Shown here: positions 33,701 through 41,849 of the stretch, in pieces
How the letters are laid out: each line of letters opens with the position of its first letter
Position numbering within the stretch: position 1 is the first letter of the stretch
Origin: Candidatus Omnitrophota bacterium
Lineage (GTDB): Bacteria > Omnitrophota > Gorgyraeia > Velamenicoccales > Velamenicoccaceae
Direction: 5' to 3'
DNA: 62,554 nt
Assembly (NCBI GenBank): GCA_020052645.1
Contig: JAGVOQ010000020.1
Span: 1 to 62,554 of the forward strand
Notes under the pieces: generated by a model
Database searches by the model: none
The model's input: only the letters and a program-made list of their open reading frames with translations
What the model was told of the DNA's origin: nothing
Program-made: the position numbers and the translations under genes

Positions 33701-35168
33701 GATCATCCCGGGTTTTTTAAGCTGGCTCATCCTCATTACGATTGTGCTGCTTTTTATTTTCAGGCCGATCGTGACCGCGGTGATCATGATCATTTTTCTG
33801 ATGTATTGGGTTTGCCGTCTCTGCTATATGAGTGTTTTGTTGGCGCTGGCGCACCACCGTGTTATTACCAAGCGAAATATCCCGTGGTTTGCCATGTGTC
33901 AGAAAGTTTCATCTAAGCCGGCGGTAGGCGATATTGTCCACATCGTTTTGTATACAATTTATAAAGAGCCGCAGGAGGTTTTAGAGGAAAGCCTTAAGTC
34001 TATTAAAGAAAGTCATTACCCGAAAGATAAAATGATTCTGGTTTTGGCCGGAGAAGAGCGCGAGAGCGGGTCATTTGGCCGCCTGACGTCTCTCAAAGAG
34101 AAATTTGATCAGGATTTCAAAGAAATCTTGATCACGATACATCCTAAAAATGTTATCGGTGAAATCCCCGCCAAGGGAGCCAATGCCACGTTCGCTGCCA
34201 AAAAAACATACGAATATCTAATGCTCAATAAAATTCCCATCGAGAACGTGATCATTTCGTGTTTCGACGCAGATACGTGCGTGGATAAAAATTATTTTTC
34301 CTGCCTTACCTATAATTTTTTAAAAAATCCCAAAAGGCACCAGATGAGTTTTCAGCCGTTTCCGGTCTATAGTAATAATATTTACCGCGCGCCGTCTTTT
34401 GCGCGCGTCATGGAAATGGGATCGACGTTTTGGCAGCTGATCGAAAGCATGCGGTATGAAAAGTTTATAACTTTTTCTTCTCATAGCATGAGTTTTAAGA
34501 CGCTTGTCGAAGTTGATTATTGGCCTGTGGACTTGATATCGGACGATTCGCTTATATTCTGGAAATGTTTTTTGAAATATAACGGAGATTACACTACGTA
34601 TCCTTTGGAAGTGCCGGTATTCATGGATATCGCTGTCGGCAAAAACTTTTTTGATACCATCAAAGTTCAGTATAAGCAAAAGCGGAGATGGGCCTGGGGG
34701 GTGGAAAACTTTGCTTTTGTCGGTGAAGGATTTTTGCGGAATAATAAAATAGCTCTTTATGAAAAAATCAAACGCCTGGCCCAGCTTTTGGACAATCATG
34801 TCAGCTGGGCCACGTGGGCGATCATCATTACTTTTATCACACCGTTGACGCTTTTTTGGGGAAACTTGATTTTAAAAGATTCGCTCGTACTTTTTAATTT
34901 ATCCTATATCAACAGTATTATTTTAAATACATCCGGTTTTATTCTTGTTCTATGCGTTTCTATCAGTCATGTGTTTATCCCGCCCCGGCCTCCTGGTGTG
35001 TCCCGTTTTATTTATGTTCAGTTTGTTTTGCAGTGGCTTTTGATCCCGTTTATTTCAGCTGTTTTGGGATCGCTGCCGTCGTTGGATGCGCAGACGCGCC
35101 TGATGTTGGGTAAATATCTTTATTTTAATGCGACGCCTAAGGCACGTCGAAATGTAAAAAATAAATAA
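33684..35168 (+). CDS. Family 2 glycosyltransferase, membrane-bound
   Basis: 494 residues: two N-terminal membrane helices (about 8-50), a GT-A catalytic domain (about 90-330) with a DADT metal motif (FDADTCVD, about 194-201) and a KQKRRWAWG segment (about 332) equal to the QxxRW motif of processive enzymes, then four C-terminal helices. The architecture is that of cellulose or hyaluronan synthase-like polymerases. It starts within the previous gene. The sugar and acceptor are unknown. Confidence 0.75.
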   Translation: MKRFLEIIPGFLSWLILITIVLLFIFRPIVTAVIMIIFLMYWVCRLCYMSVLLALAHHRVITKRNIPWFAMCQKVSSKPAVGDIVHIVLYTIYKEPQEVLEESLKSIKESHYPKDKMILVLAGEERESGSFGRLTSLKEKFDQDFKEILITIHPKNVIGEIPAKGANATFAAKKTYEYLMLNKIPIENVIISCFDADTCVDKNYFSCLTYNFLKNPKRHQMSFQPFPVYSNNIYRAPSFARVMEMGSTFWQLIESMRYEKFITFSSHSMSFKTLVEVDYWPVDLISDDSLIFWKCFLKYNGDYTTYPLEVPVFMDIAVGKNFFDTIKVQYKQKRRWAWGVENFAFVGEGFLRNNKIALYEKIKRLAQLLDNHVSWATWAIIITFITPLTLFWGNLILKDSLVLFNLSYINSIILNTSGFILVLCVSISHVFIPPRPPGVSRFIYVQFVLQWLLIPFISAVLGSLPSLDAQTRLMLGKYLYFNATPKARRNVKNK

Positions 35169-35224
35169 AAAAAGGAAAGAAACAGGGAAGTATCTGGAGC
35201 AAGCCTTAATCCTGGATTCTTTTA

Positions 35225-35318
35225 ATCCTTTAGGGCTTTAGCCCGTCAAGATGAATGGTGTCCCGTATTTTCTGCTAAAGGAAGAAGCCTTAGGACTTAA
35301 AGTCCTAAGGAACTTCAC
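35225..35318 (+). mobile_element. Orphan IS200/IS605-like element, type B copy 1
   Basis: About 94 bp: GGGCTTTAGCCC hairpin, AAGATGAATGG, then a perfect 11-bp palindrome (CCTTAGGACTT and its complement) between GAAG and GAACTTCAC. The GAAGCC...CTTCAC ending is the usual look of IS200/IS605-family right ends. Copy 2 is at 13316-13400. Confidence 0.6.
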
Positions 35319-35396
35319 TGACCTGGCGGTGACCGTTAAAGAAAAATATAAATGTAATTTATTTTGACAAGCGATGCTACTATTGCGAGGTTTTCG

Positions 35397-35726
35397 ATGC
35401 GAACAGTTATCCTTTTAGGTATTTCCAATATTTTTATGACTTTTGCCTGGTATGGACATCTTAAATATAAGAGTTCGCCTTTGTGGAAAGTTATTTTTAT
35501 CAGTTGGTTGATTGCTTTTTTGGAGTATTGTTTTCAGGTACCGGCCAATCGGATGGGGCATGGCCAATTTTCTGCGGCTCAGTTGAAAACCATGCAGGAA
35601 GTGATCACGTTGGTTGTTTTTTGCGTTTTCTCGGTATTTTATTTGAAAGAAGGCTTAAAATGGAATTATCTCGCAGGTTTTTTAATGATTATAGGCGCCG
35701 TGATATTAATTTTTAAAAAGTGGTGA
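35397..35726 (+). CDS. DUF486 family membrane protein
   Basis: About 109 residues with four membrane helices; it resembles the DUF486 family, small four-helix proteins related in fold to drug/metabolite transporters. Recognisable parts are TFAWYGHLK, the YCFQVPANRMG loop and AGFLMIIGAV. A longer frame starts with TTG at 35364 inside TTGACA, a likely -35 box, so this ATG is preferred. Function unknown; a transport role is only suggested by fold. Confidence 0.72.
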   Translation: MRTVILLGISNIFMTFAWYGHLKYKSSPLWKVIFISWLIAFLEYCFQVPANRMGHGQFSAAQLKTMQEVITLVVFCVFSVFYLKEGLKWNYLAGFLMIIGAVILIFKKW

Positions 35727-35735
35727 CATTTCCGT

Positions 35736-35764
35736 TTGACAAATTGACGATTTACGCATACTCT
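35736..35764 (+). promoter_or_regulatory. Promoter of the ZIP transporter gene
   Basis: TTGACA (35736-35741), a 17-bp spacer and TACTCT (35759-35764). The ATG follows 7 nt later, again implying a leaderless message. Confidence 0.6.
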
Positions 35765-35771
35765 AAATAAT

Positions 35772-36518
35772 ATGAAAATTTGGCTTTATTCCATCATAAG
35801 CGTCATGATCGTAAGTCTCATCTCCCTGGTCGGCATCTTGACAATCGCTATTAAGGAGAAGTGGCTTAAGAAGATCTTGATTGTGATGGTCAGTTTCGCG
35901 GTGGGCGCTTTGTTTGGAGATGCATTCATCCATATCCTGCCTGATGTTTACAGTAATCCCGCTTCGGCACGTACAGCGCCGTTCGGAGTTATCGGCGGTA
36001 TTCTTATTTTTTTCATCTTAGAAAAATTTATTCATTGGCGTCATTGTCATGCGGGTGTATGCGATACGCATGATAAGCCGGTAGTTTGGATCAATCTGGT
36101 CGGTGATGGGATGCATAATTTTATCGATGGCCTTATTATCGGCGCCAGTTATTCTGTCAGTATTCCAATAGGTATTGCGACGACCTTAGCTGTTGTCTTA
36201 CATGAAATTCCTCAAGAATTCGGTGATTTCGGTATTCTTGTCAATGCGGGATTAAGTGTTCGGAAGGCCCTGGGCTTGAATTTTCTTTGTGCTTGTCTTG
36301 CTGTTCTCGGAACTTTAATAGCGTTGACGCTGGGTCCGGTCGTTAAAGATTTTCCTTTAATAATGATGCCGATAACAGCCGGCGGTTTTATATATCTGGC
36401 TGGGTCTGATCTTATCCCGGAGTTGCATAAAGAAGTTTCTGTTGGCCGTTCTTTGCTTCAGCTTCTTTCCGTGATTGCGGGAGTGGTTATAATGGCTCTT
36501 TTGCTTTTTTTAGAATGA
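35772..36518 (+). CDS. ZIP family metal transporter
   Basis: 248 residues, about eight helices. Helix 4 carries DGMHNFIDGLIIGA and helix 5 HEIPQEFGDFGILV, the paired His/Asp/Glu metal site of ZIP transporters. A His/Cys-rich loop (HWRHCHAGVCDTHDK, about residues 90-104) precedes them, as in many zinc importers. Zn2+ or Fe2+ uptake or release is likely; direction and metal are not readable. The start is supported by a promoter only 7 nt upstream. Confidence 0.82.
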   Translation: MKIWLYSIISVMIVSLISLVGILTIAIKEKWLKKILIVMVSFAVGALFGDAFIHILPDVYSNPASARTAPFGVIGGILIFFILEKFIHWRHCHAGVCDTHDKPVVWINLVGDGMHNFIDGLIIGASYSVSIPIGIATTLAVVLHEIPQEFGDFGILVNAGLSVRKALGLNFLCACLAVLGTLIALTLGPVVKDFPLIMMPITAGGFIYLAGSDLIPELHKEVSVGRSLLQLLSVIAGVVIMALLLFLE

Positions 36519-36540
36519 TCAAAAGAGCCGGGGGCGAATA

Positions 36541-36993
36541 TTGAGAAGACGGTTGTTCCTTTTAGGCTGCATGGCAATTTTCGTTTTGTTCTTTTTCTTT
36601 TTTTTAAAAGCCACTACGCCAAAGGTTTGTTTTAGAAAAAACTGCTTAAAGGTTGATATAGCGGATACGCTCGAGACGCGTTCCAATGGATTGATGCATC
36701 GACGCCATCTTCCTTCGGGACAGGGAATGCTTTTTATTTTTCCAAAAGAAGACTATTGGTCTTTTTGGATGAAGAATACTTTGATCCCTTTGGATATTAT
36801 CTGGATGGATGCGAAGGGGCGTATCGTTGATATGATTGAAAATGCTCAGCCTGTTTCAGGGGGCGAGGTGCCTCCAGGCTTGAAACCAGTTTTCAAGGCT
36901 CTGTATGTCTTGGAAGCAAATGCCGGATTTGTGCGCGAGCATCACCTTCGCCACGGGGATCAAGCGAGATTTCAGTGGATTTTTTCAAGGTAG
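36541..36993 (+). CDS. DUF192 family protein
   Basis: 150 residues from a TTG start, with GGGGG 6 nt upstream. After an N-terminal hydrophobic signal (about 5-22) the DUF192 domain follows: ETRSNGLMHRRHLPSGQGMLFIFP, FWMKNTLIPLDIIW and a GEVPPG loop. The family is widespread, small and of unknown biochemical role. It follows the ZIP gene by 22 bp and could be co-transcribed. An exported or lipid-anchored location is likely (LLGC near the start). Confidence 0.78.
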   Translation: MRRRLFLLGCMAIFVLFFFFFLKATTPKVCFRKNCLKVDIADTLETRSNGLMHRRHLPSGQGMLFIFPKEDYWSFWMKNTLIPLDIIWMDAKGRIVDMIENAQPVSGGEVPPGLKPVFKALYVLEANAGFVREHHLRHGDQARFQWIFSR

Positions 36994-37019
36994 AAGTTAT
37001 AATAAATAAAACTAATGAT

Positions 37020-37122
37020 CTTTCAACGTAGATCCCGTTCATGGGCAGGAATCTTTGCTCAGGATTCCACCCGCAGGGCGGTAAAAAAAGGAACCTTGGG
37101 CATACCCGAGGGGCTCCATTTT
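37020..37122 (+). repeat. Dispersed intergenic repeat with hairpins (partner at 17140-17197)
   Basis: GGAATC pairs with GATTCC, then AGGGCGGTAA, then a GGAACC..GGG/CCC..GGCTCC stem. It shares its 3' half with 17140-17197; both lie upstream of a start codon. The closing stem is laid out like the type A omega-RNA-like end, which may indicate a distant relation. Confidence 0.4.
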
Positions 37123-37132
37123 AAAATTTTTT

Positions 37133-37540
37133 ATGAATAATTTACAAAAAAACACATTGCTTCTGTTTGTATCTTTTATCTTATTTGTATCCGGTTGCGC
37201 GTCGATGCACGAGAAGGGTAAGAAGATATGGGGGAGTTCTGTTCTTCATCTTGAGAATGCACGTAAAGACGGCAAGGCTTCTGATATTGCGCACTCCTTG
37301 GATGAGTGCTTCACTCGTACAGAGAAGATTTTTAAAGATCTTGGCGCTACCGTTTACCCAAAAGACAAAGATAAAAAATATATGGCAGCCATGAATTTTA
37401 AAGGCCATGTGAATACAACGCAAGTAGGGATATTTTTTACAAAAAAAGGCGAGAACTTGACGCATGTAGAGGTCGCGTCGATGAGCCCGGCGCTTGTGGA
37501 TGAAGTCTCTTTGCTTTTATTCGAAGAATTGAAAAAATAA
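37133..37540 (+). CDS. Hypothetical lipoprotein
   Basis: 135 residues with a lipoprotein signal and lipobox FVSGC (Cys about 22). The mature part is a small alpha/beta domain with KIFKDLGATVYP and NTTQVGIFFTKKG, reminiscent of small DUF3568-like lipoproteins, though that assignment is not firm. It is probably attached to the outer or inner membrane. There is no good ribosome site before the ATG; a dispersed repeat ends 10 nt upstream. Confidence 0.6.
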   Translation: MNNLQKNTLLLFVSFILFVSGCASMHEKGKKIWGSSVLHLENARKDGKASDIAHSLDECFTRTEKIFKDLGATVYPKDKDKKYMAAMNFKGHVNTTQVGIFFTKKGENLTHVEVASMSPALVDEVSLLLFEELKK

Positions 37541-37551
37541 CTTTTTAATAT

Positions 37552-37584
37552 ACGTGGAATAAGTACCTGTTAAGGGCAAAATTT
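37552..37584 (+). repeat. Partial leader-element fragment
   Basis: GTGGAATAAGTACCTG and AAGGGCAAAAT match the loop and right arm of the final hairpin of the leader elements that follow. It appears to be a truncated third copy in this 400-bp gap. Confidence 0.4.
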
Positions 37585-37600
37585 AGATATGGTTGAATGA

Positions 37601-37718
37601 CTCCTGGCTTGAACGCTTGTAAATTTCCTGCCAGCACGAATGGGCATGAAATTTACTGCGCAAGCTGCGGAGTTCATTTTGAGTGGAATAAATACTTGTT
37701 AATGGCAAAATGAAGGAA
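37601..37718 (+). promoter_or_regulatory. Structured leader element, first of two before pagL
   Basis: CTCC (37601-37604) with GGAG (37669-37672); GTAAATTTC (37619-37627) with GAAATTTAC (37648-37656); then TTCATTTTG (37673-37681) with CAAAATGAA (37706-37714) followed by GGAA. The form is the one before clpC and mlaD, but no gene starts after it and a second copy follows directly. Confidence 0.65.
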
Positions 37719-37727
37719 TAGAAACGT

Positions 37728-37935
37728 GATCCCTTGTCTTTACGCTTGAAAATTTTATGACGCTTCACGTCTAATATTTTCAGCGCAGACTTCGGGATTC
37801 ATTTTCAATCCCAAAGGGGATGGAGCTTACTGATTCCATATAAAGGAAGGGTCCAACCCAGAAAGGGTTGCCCTTTTCAAACCTAATAAGAAAAGGGGTA
37901 AGGAATAAATACTTATTAAGGGCAAAATGAAGGAG
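37728..37935 (+). promoter_or_regulatory. Structured leader element, second copy before pagL
   Basis: ATCCC pairs with GGGAT (in place of CTCC/GGAG), enclosing the stem 37748-37762 with 37768-37781. TTCATTTT (37799-37806) pairs with AAAATGAA (37924-37931), across two inserted hairpin modules (37807-37905). GGAG (37932-37935) is the ribosome site of pagL. Confidence 0.6.
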
Positions 37936-37940
37936 AGTGA

Positions 37941-38543
37941 ATGAGAATAAAACAGATTATTTTGCGTGGTCTTATTTTTATTTTTTTTATCGGTTGTTTG
38001 AATATCAGTGTTGCTTTTGCCGAACGGCCTGAAACCGGGTTGGGAAAATGGCTTCAGGAGGTTGGTGTTTTTACGGGATTTGCGACGGGTAAGTTGAAAA
38101 GAAAAGGCAACATGGACATCTATCCCGTTGGTGTGCGTTTCGGTTTTGATTTAAAGCCTTTTATAAAGAAGCTAGGACTTACGCCTAAAGGGTTGCTTGA
38201 ATTGATGTATGAACCTTTTGTTGGTGCTATAGCAAACCCTGAAAGTAAAGTGGAGTTTGGAATCCCGGTGATGTTGAAGTATTCATATCCTGTCACGAAC
38301 AAGTTTTATCCTTTTGTTGAATTGGGGATCGGGCCTTATTATATGACCCTTAAAACGTACGAGCAGTCAACACAGTATAATTTTATCAGTCAGGCCGGAG
38401 CTGGGATCTCGTATTTCTTAAAAGAAAATTGGGCTATTAACGTCGGCTATCGATACAGGCATGTCTCCAATGGTTGGATTAAGGAACCTAACGGGGGCAT
38501 TGAGGCATCCGAGTATCTGGTTGGTATGTCCTGGTATTTTTAG
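37941..38543 (+). CDS. pagL: PagL-like lipid A 3-O-deacylase
   Basis: 200 residues: a signal peptide (about 1-28, cleavage after AFA) and an eight-strand outer-membrane barrel ending in WYF. Near the C-terminus, RHVSNGWIKEPNGGIEA matches the PagL active-site region, in which His, Ser and Glu form the triad. The enzyme removes the 3-position acyl chain from lipid A, modifying the outer-membrane surface. The gene is unusual in having two tandem structured leaders in front of it, so expression is probably controlled after transcription starts. Confidence 0.7.
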   Translation: MRIKQIILRGLIFIFFIGCLNISVAFAERPETGLGKWLQEVGVFTGFATGKLKRKGNMDIYPVGVRFGFDLKPFIKKLGLTPKGLLELMYEPFVGAIANPESKVEFGIPVMLKYSYPVTNKFYPFVELGIGPYYMTLKTYEQSTQYNFISQAGAGISYFLKENWAINVGYRYRHVSNGWIKEPNGGIEASEYLVGMSWYF

Positions 38544-38549
38544 TGAGGC

Positions 38550-38689
38550 TATAACTTATGTAGCCGCCTATTTTTGGCGGTGAACATAAGTTATAAGGCC
38601 GAACTAATCCTTGATATATACCTTCATATTTTAAGGTAAATATCAAGGATCTTATTTAAATGGATTAATCTAATAATTACTTAAAGGAG
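38550..38689 (+). promoter_or_regulatory. Structured leader before yqeY
   Basis: A 12-bp stem TATAACTTATGT (38550-38561) with 38584-38595 has an inner GCCGCC/GGCGG stem. A second hairpin ATCCTTGATA (38607-38616) with 38641-38650 has an inner ACCTT/AAGGT. TAATCC (38605-38610) could instead pair with GGATTA (38662-38667), allowing two alternative states near the ribosome site AGGAG (38685-38689). It is related in style but not clearly in sequence to the other leaders. Confidence 0.45.
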
Positions 38690-38694
38690 TGGTT

Positions 38695-39144
38695 ATGCTT
38701 GAAGATAAGATTATGGCGGATTATAAAGAATCCATGAAGGCCAAGGATCAATTAAAGACACAGACCATTAGTTTTTTAAGATCTGAATTAAAATATTTGG
38801 CCATTGATAAGAAAAAAGAGAAGCTTGACGATGTCGATGTCCTGGCTGTTATTAAGAAGTTGATTAAACAGAGGCAGGATTCAATTTCTCAGTTTGAAAA
38901 GGGTAATAGAATGGATTTGGTTCAGAAGGAAAAAGCAGAGCTTGAGCTATTAAAGGCGTATATACCTGAGGAAATGACGCCCGAAGCCCTTAAAAAAATT
39001 ATCGATGAAATCGTTGTCTCAAGCGGCGCAACGACGATGAAAGACATGGGCCGCGTGATGAAAGAGGTCATGACAAAAACTCAAGGGACTGCCGATAGCA
39101 AGTTGACCAGTGACTTGGTACGGCAAAAACTTAGCGGAGCTTAA
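38695..39144 (+). CDS. yqeY: GatB/YqeY domain protein
   Basis: About 149 residues, all helical. The YqeY domain is homologous to the tRNA-binding tail of GatB: MKAKDQLKTQTISFLRSELKY near the start, then EIDEI..., GRVMKEVMTK and DSKLTSDLVRQKL at the end. The standalone protein is presumed to bind tRNA and aid amidotransfer, but its role is unproven. AGGAG precedes the ATG; a GTG 6 nt earlier is less likely. Confidence 0.85.
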   Translation: MLEDKIMADYKESMKAKDQLKTQTISFLRSELKYLAIDKKKEKLDDVDVLAVIKKLIKQRQDSISQFEKGNRMDLVQKEKAELELLKAYIPEEMTPEALKKIIDEIVVSSGATTMKDMGRVMKEVMTKTQGTADSKLTSDLVRQKLSGA

Positions 39145-39234
39145 AATAAGTTGAACACCCCTCAATGCCAAACTTTTAAAATAAATATTGACGTAGAAAA
39201 TATAGTCTATAATATTATCACGAGATTCTAATCT

Positions 39235-39268
39235 GGACCCATGAAATATCGGGTCCTTCATTTTTTTT
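39235..39268 (+). terminator. Terminator or attenuator before nspC
   Basis: GGACCC (39235-39240) with GGGTCC (39251-39256), then a T-rich run of eight. A TATAAT-like box lies upstream at 39207-39212, so the hairpin may either end yqeY or attenuate nspC. Confidence 0.65.
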
Positions 39269-39285
39269 AACTAACACGTAAAGTT

Positions 39286-40386
39286 ATGATTATAAAAACA
39301 CCTTATTATTTGATTGACGAGCGGAAATTATTAAGAAATTTGAAGATGATTCAGTATGTGCGCAAAAATTCAGGCGCTAAGGTCGTCCTTGCGCTCAAGT
39401 GTTTTTCGACGTGGAGCGTTTTTGATTTGATGAAGAAGTATATGGACGGAACAACGTCCAGCTCTGCCTATGAGGCCCGCTTAGGTTTCGAGAAGTTTGG
39501 GAAAGAGGTTCATGCGTATTGCGTGGCTTACTCACCTTCGGACGTTAAGGAAGTGGTTCGTTTCAGTGACAAGATTATTTTTAATTCTGTTTCCCAGCTT
39601 GAAAATTTTTATCCTTATGCGAAAAAGAAATCGATCGGAATCAGGGTTAACCCGGGTTTAAGCTACTCATCTTTTGATTTGGCGGATCCTTCGCGAAAAT
39701 TTTCACGGTTGGGAGTGATTGAAAAAAGCGCTTTTGCAAAAATTCTTTCAAAACTGAACGGGTTTATGTTTCATTTTAACTGCGAGAATGATGATTTTAA
39801 AAATTTTTCAGATTCACTCGATAAGATTGGCCGCATGTACGGTGATTGTTTAAAACAGCTTCAATGGGTGAGCTTGGGCGGAGGGATATATTTTACAAAA
39901 AAAAATTATCCGCTGGATTCATTTTGTAAAAAATTAAAAAATTTTAGCAAGCGGTTTAACATTCAGGTTTATCTAGAACCCGGAGAAAGTGCCATCACGC
40001 AAAGCGCTGAGCTCGTTACGACAGTCCTTGATATCGTCCATAATCGGATTGATGTGGCTATTGTTGATGCCTCTGTCGAAGCGCATATGCTGGATTTATT
40101 AATCTATCGCCTGAGCGCTAAAATGGAGAAAAGCCGCGGTAAGTACAAATACATGGTTGCCGGACGGTCATGTTTGGCGGGCGATGTGTTCGGCACGTAT
40201 CGATTTAAGGCGCGGCTGAAAGTAGGCAGCATTATAAAATTTTCGGACGCGGCCGGCTATTCTATTGTCAAGAAAAATTGGTTTAACGGTTTGGATATGC
40301 CTGCCATCGTGCTAAAAAAAATCGACGGTTCGCAGCGTATCGTCCGTCATTTCAACTATAAAGATTTTGTTGAGAGTCAGTCTTAA
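39286..40386 (+). CDS. nspC: Carboxynorspermidine decarboxylase
   Basis: 366 residues, PLP-dependent alanine-racemase-fold decarboxylase. The likely PLP lysine is Lys38 in VVLALKCFS. Other family parts are TTSSSAYEARLG, GIRVNPGLSYS, the GGGIYFTKKNYP loop, LEPGESA and a late AGRSCLAGDVFG with the second-subunit cysteine. It converts carboxy(nor)spermidine to (nor)spermidine, the last step of the aspartate-semialdehyde route to polyamines. The next gene encodes the preceding step, with a 27-bp gap. Confidence 0.9.
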   Translation: MIIKTPYYLIDERKLLRNLKMIQYVRKNSGAKVVLALKCFSTWSVFDLMKKYMDGTTSSSAYEARLGFEKFGKEVHAYCVAYSPSDVKEVVRFSDKIIFNSVSQLENFYPYAKKKSIGIRVNPGLSYSSFDLADPSRKFSRLGVIEKSAFAKILSKLNGFMFHFNCENDDFKNFSDSLDKIGRMYGDCLKQLQWVSLGGGIYFTKKNYPLDSFCKKLKNFSKRFNIQVYLEPGESAITQSAELVTTVLDIVHNRIDVAIVDASVEAHMLDLLIYRLSAKMEKSRGKYKYMVAGRSCLAGDVFGTYRFKARLKVGSIIKFSDAAGYSIVKKNWFNGLDMPAIVLKKIDGSQRIVRHFNYKDFVESQS

Positions 40387-40413
40387 GAATACTAATGGGA
40401 GGGCCTTGTTAAG

Positions 40414-41661
40414 ATGAAAAAAAACATTTTGATTATCGGCGCCGGGGGCGTTTCTCATGTGGCGGCACATAAATGCGCCGAGCATAATGATATTTTAGGT
40501 GATATCTGTATCGCTTCCAGAACGCAAAAAAAATGCGATGCAATCATTGAAAGCGTTAAGAGCAAAAAACACCTTAAAGATAAAAATAAAAAAATATATT
40601 CCAAGAGTTTGGATGCGTTGGATGTTAAAGCCACGGTTAAGCTTATTAAAGAAACAAAATCTACTATCGTTCTTAATTTGGCACAGGCTTATGTCAACAT
40701 GTCTATTCTGGAGGCATGCATTCAATCAGGGGCGGCTTATATGGATACGGCGATTCATGAGGATCCCAATAAGGTATGCGAAGATCCGCCGTGGTACGCG
40801 AACTATGAATGGAAACGCAAGGATAGGTGTAAAGAAAACAAAGTTACGGCTATTCTAGGAGCTGGGTTTGACCCTGGGGTGGTTAATGCCTGGTGCGCTT
40901 ATGCCGTTAAACATTATTTCGATACAATCGATACCATTGATATTTTAGATGTTAATGCCGGAAGCCATGGTAAATATTTTGCCACTAATTTTGATCCGGA
41001 AATCAATTTCAGGGAATTTAAAAAAGTCTGGACCTGGATCGACCGTAAGTGGGTCGCAGAGAAAGTGCATTCCATTAAGATGATGTATGATTTTCCTGTT
41101 GTCGGGAAAATGCCTGTTTATTTAAACGGCCACGATGAACTTCATTCATTATCAAAAAATATTGATGCCAATAGCATTCGGTTTTGGATGGGTTTTGGCG
41201 ACCACTACATCAACGTGTTCACTGTATTGACCAACCTGGGCTTAACTTCGGAGAAACCTATTAAAACCGCCGAAGGGGTGGAGGTGGTGCCTTTAAAAGT
41301 TTTAAAAGCTCTCCTGCCTGATCCGTCGTCTTTAGCGGCTAATTATACAGGTAAGACTTGTATTGGAAATTTTATTAAAGGAAAAAAGGATGGGAAAGAG
41401 AAAACAATTTTTATTTATAACATTTGTGATCACGCACAGAGTTTTAAGGAAGTAGGGTCGCAAGCCATCGCGTATACGGCCGGTGTCCCGCCGGTGGCCG
41501 CAGCCATGCTGATTGCTCGTGGTGATTGGGATGTTGGGACGATGGCTAATGTGGAAGAATTAGACCCTGATCCATTCATTGACTTGCTTAATGGTATGGG
41601 TTTGCCGACGTTGATTGATGAGAATCCTGTGCCGCTGGAATCCAGCGTTAGAGTTCATTAA
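40414..41661 (+). CDS. Carboxynorspermidine synthase
   Basis: 415 residues, saccharopine-dehydrogenase-like: a Rossmann NAD(P) motif ILIIGAGGVSHVAAHKCAEH at the N-terminus, AILGAGFDPGVVNAW at about 148 and DVNAGSHGKYFATNFDPE at about 185. It reductively condenses L-aspartate semialdehyde with putrescine or diaminopropane to give the carboxy-polyamine decarboxylated by NspC. It is in the nspC operon; AGGAGGG-type bases are replaced by GGGAGGG upstream of the ATG. Confidence 0.88.
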   Translation: MKKNILIIGAGGVSHVAAHKCAEHNDILGDICIASRTQKKCDAIIESVKSKKHLKDKNKKIYSKSLDALDVKATVKLIKETKSTIVLNLAQAYVNMSILEACIQSGAAYMDTAIHEDPNKVCEDPPWYANYEWKRKDRCKENKVTAILGAGFDPGVVNAWCAYAVKHYFDTIDTIDILDVNAGSHGKYFATNFDPEINFREFKKVWTWIDRKWVAEKVHSIKMMYDFPVVGKMPVYLNGHDELHSLSKNIDANSIRFWMGFGDHYINVFTVLTNLGLTSEKPIKTAEGVEVVPLKVLKALLPDPSSLAANYTGKTCIGNFIKGKKDGKEKTIFIYNICDHAQSFKEVGSQAIAYTAGVPPVAAAMLIARGDWDVGTMANVEELDPDPFIDLLNGMGLPTLIDENPVPLESSVRVH

Positions 41662-41766
41662 GATCGCCTTTTGCAAGAGGACCTTTGAAAAGAAGAGCTT
41701 TAAGGTTTTTTATTTTTTTTAAAAAATATATTGCGTTCTAAGAATTCCGCTTGTAGAATGATCACC

Positions 41767-41796
41767 AAAAGGGAAATGAAGTGCCCTTTTTATTGT
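41767..41796 (+). terminator. Rho-independent terminator
   Basis: AAAAGGG (41767-41773) with CCCTTTT (41784-41790), then a T-rich tract. It ends the carboxynorspermidine operon. Confidence 0.6.
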
Positions 41797-41849
41797 TTTT
41801 TAACCATAGCCCTGTGTTTTAAAAGCAGGTGAGGAGGAAAATTAAGAGG

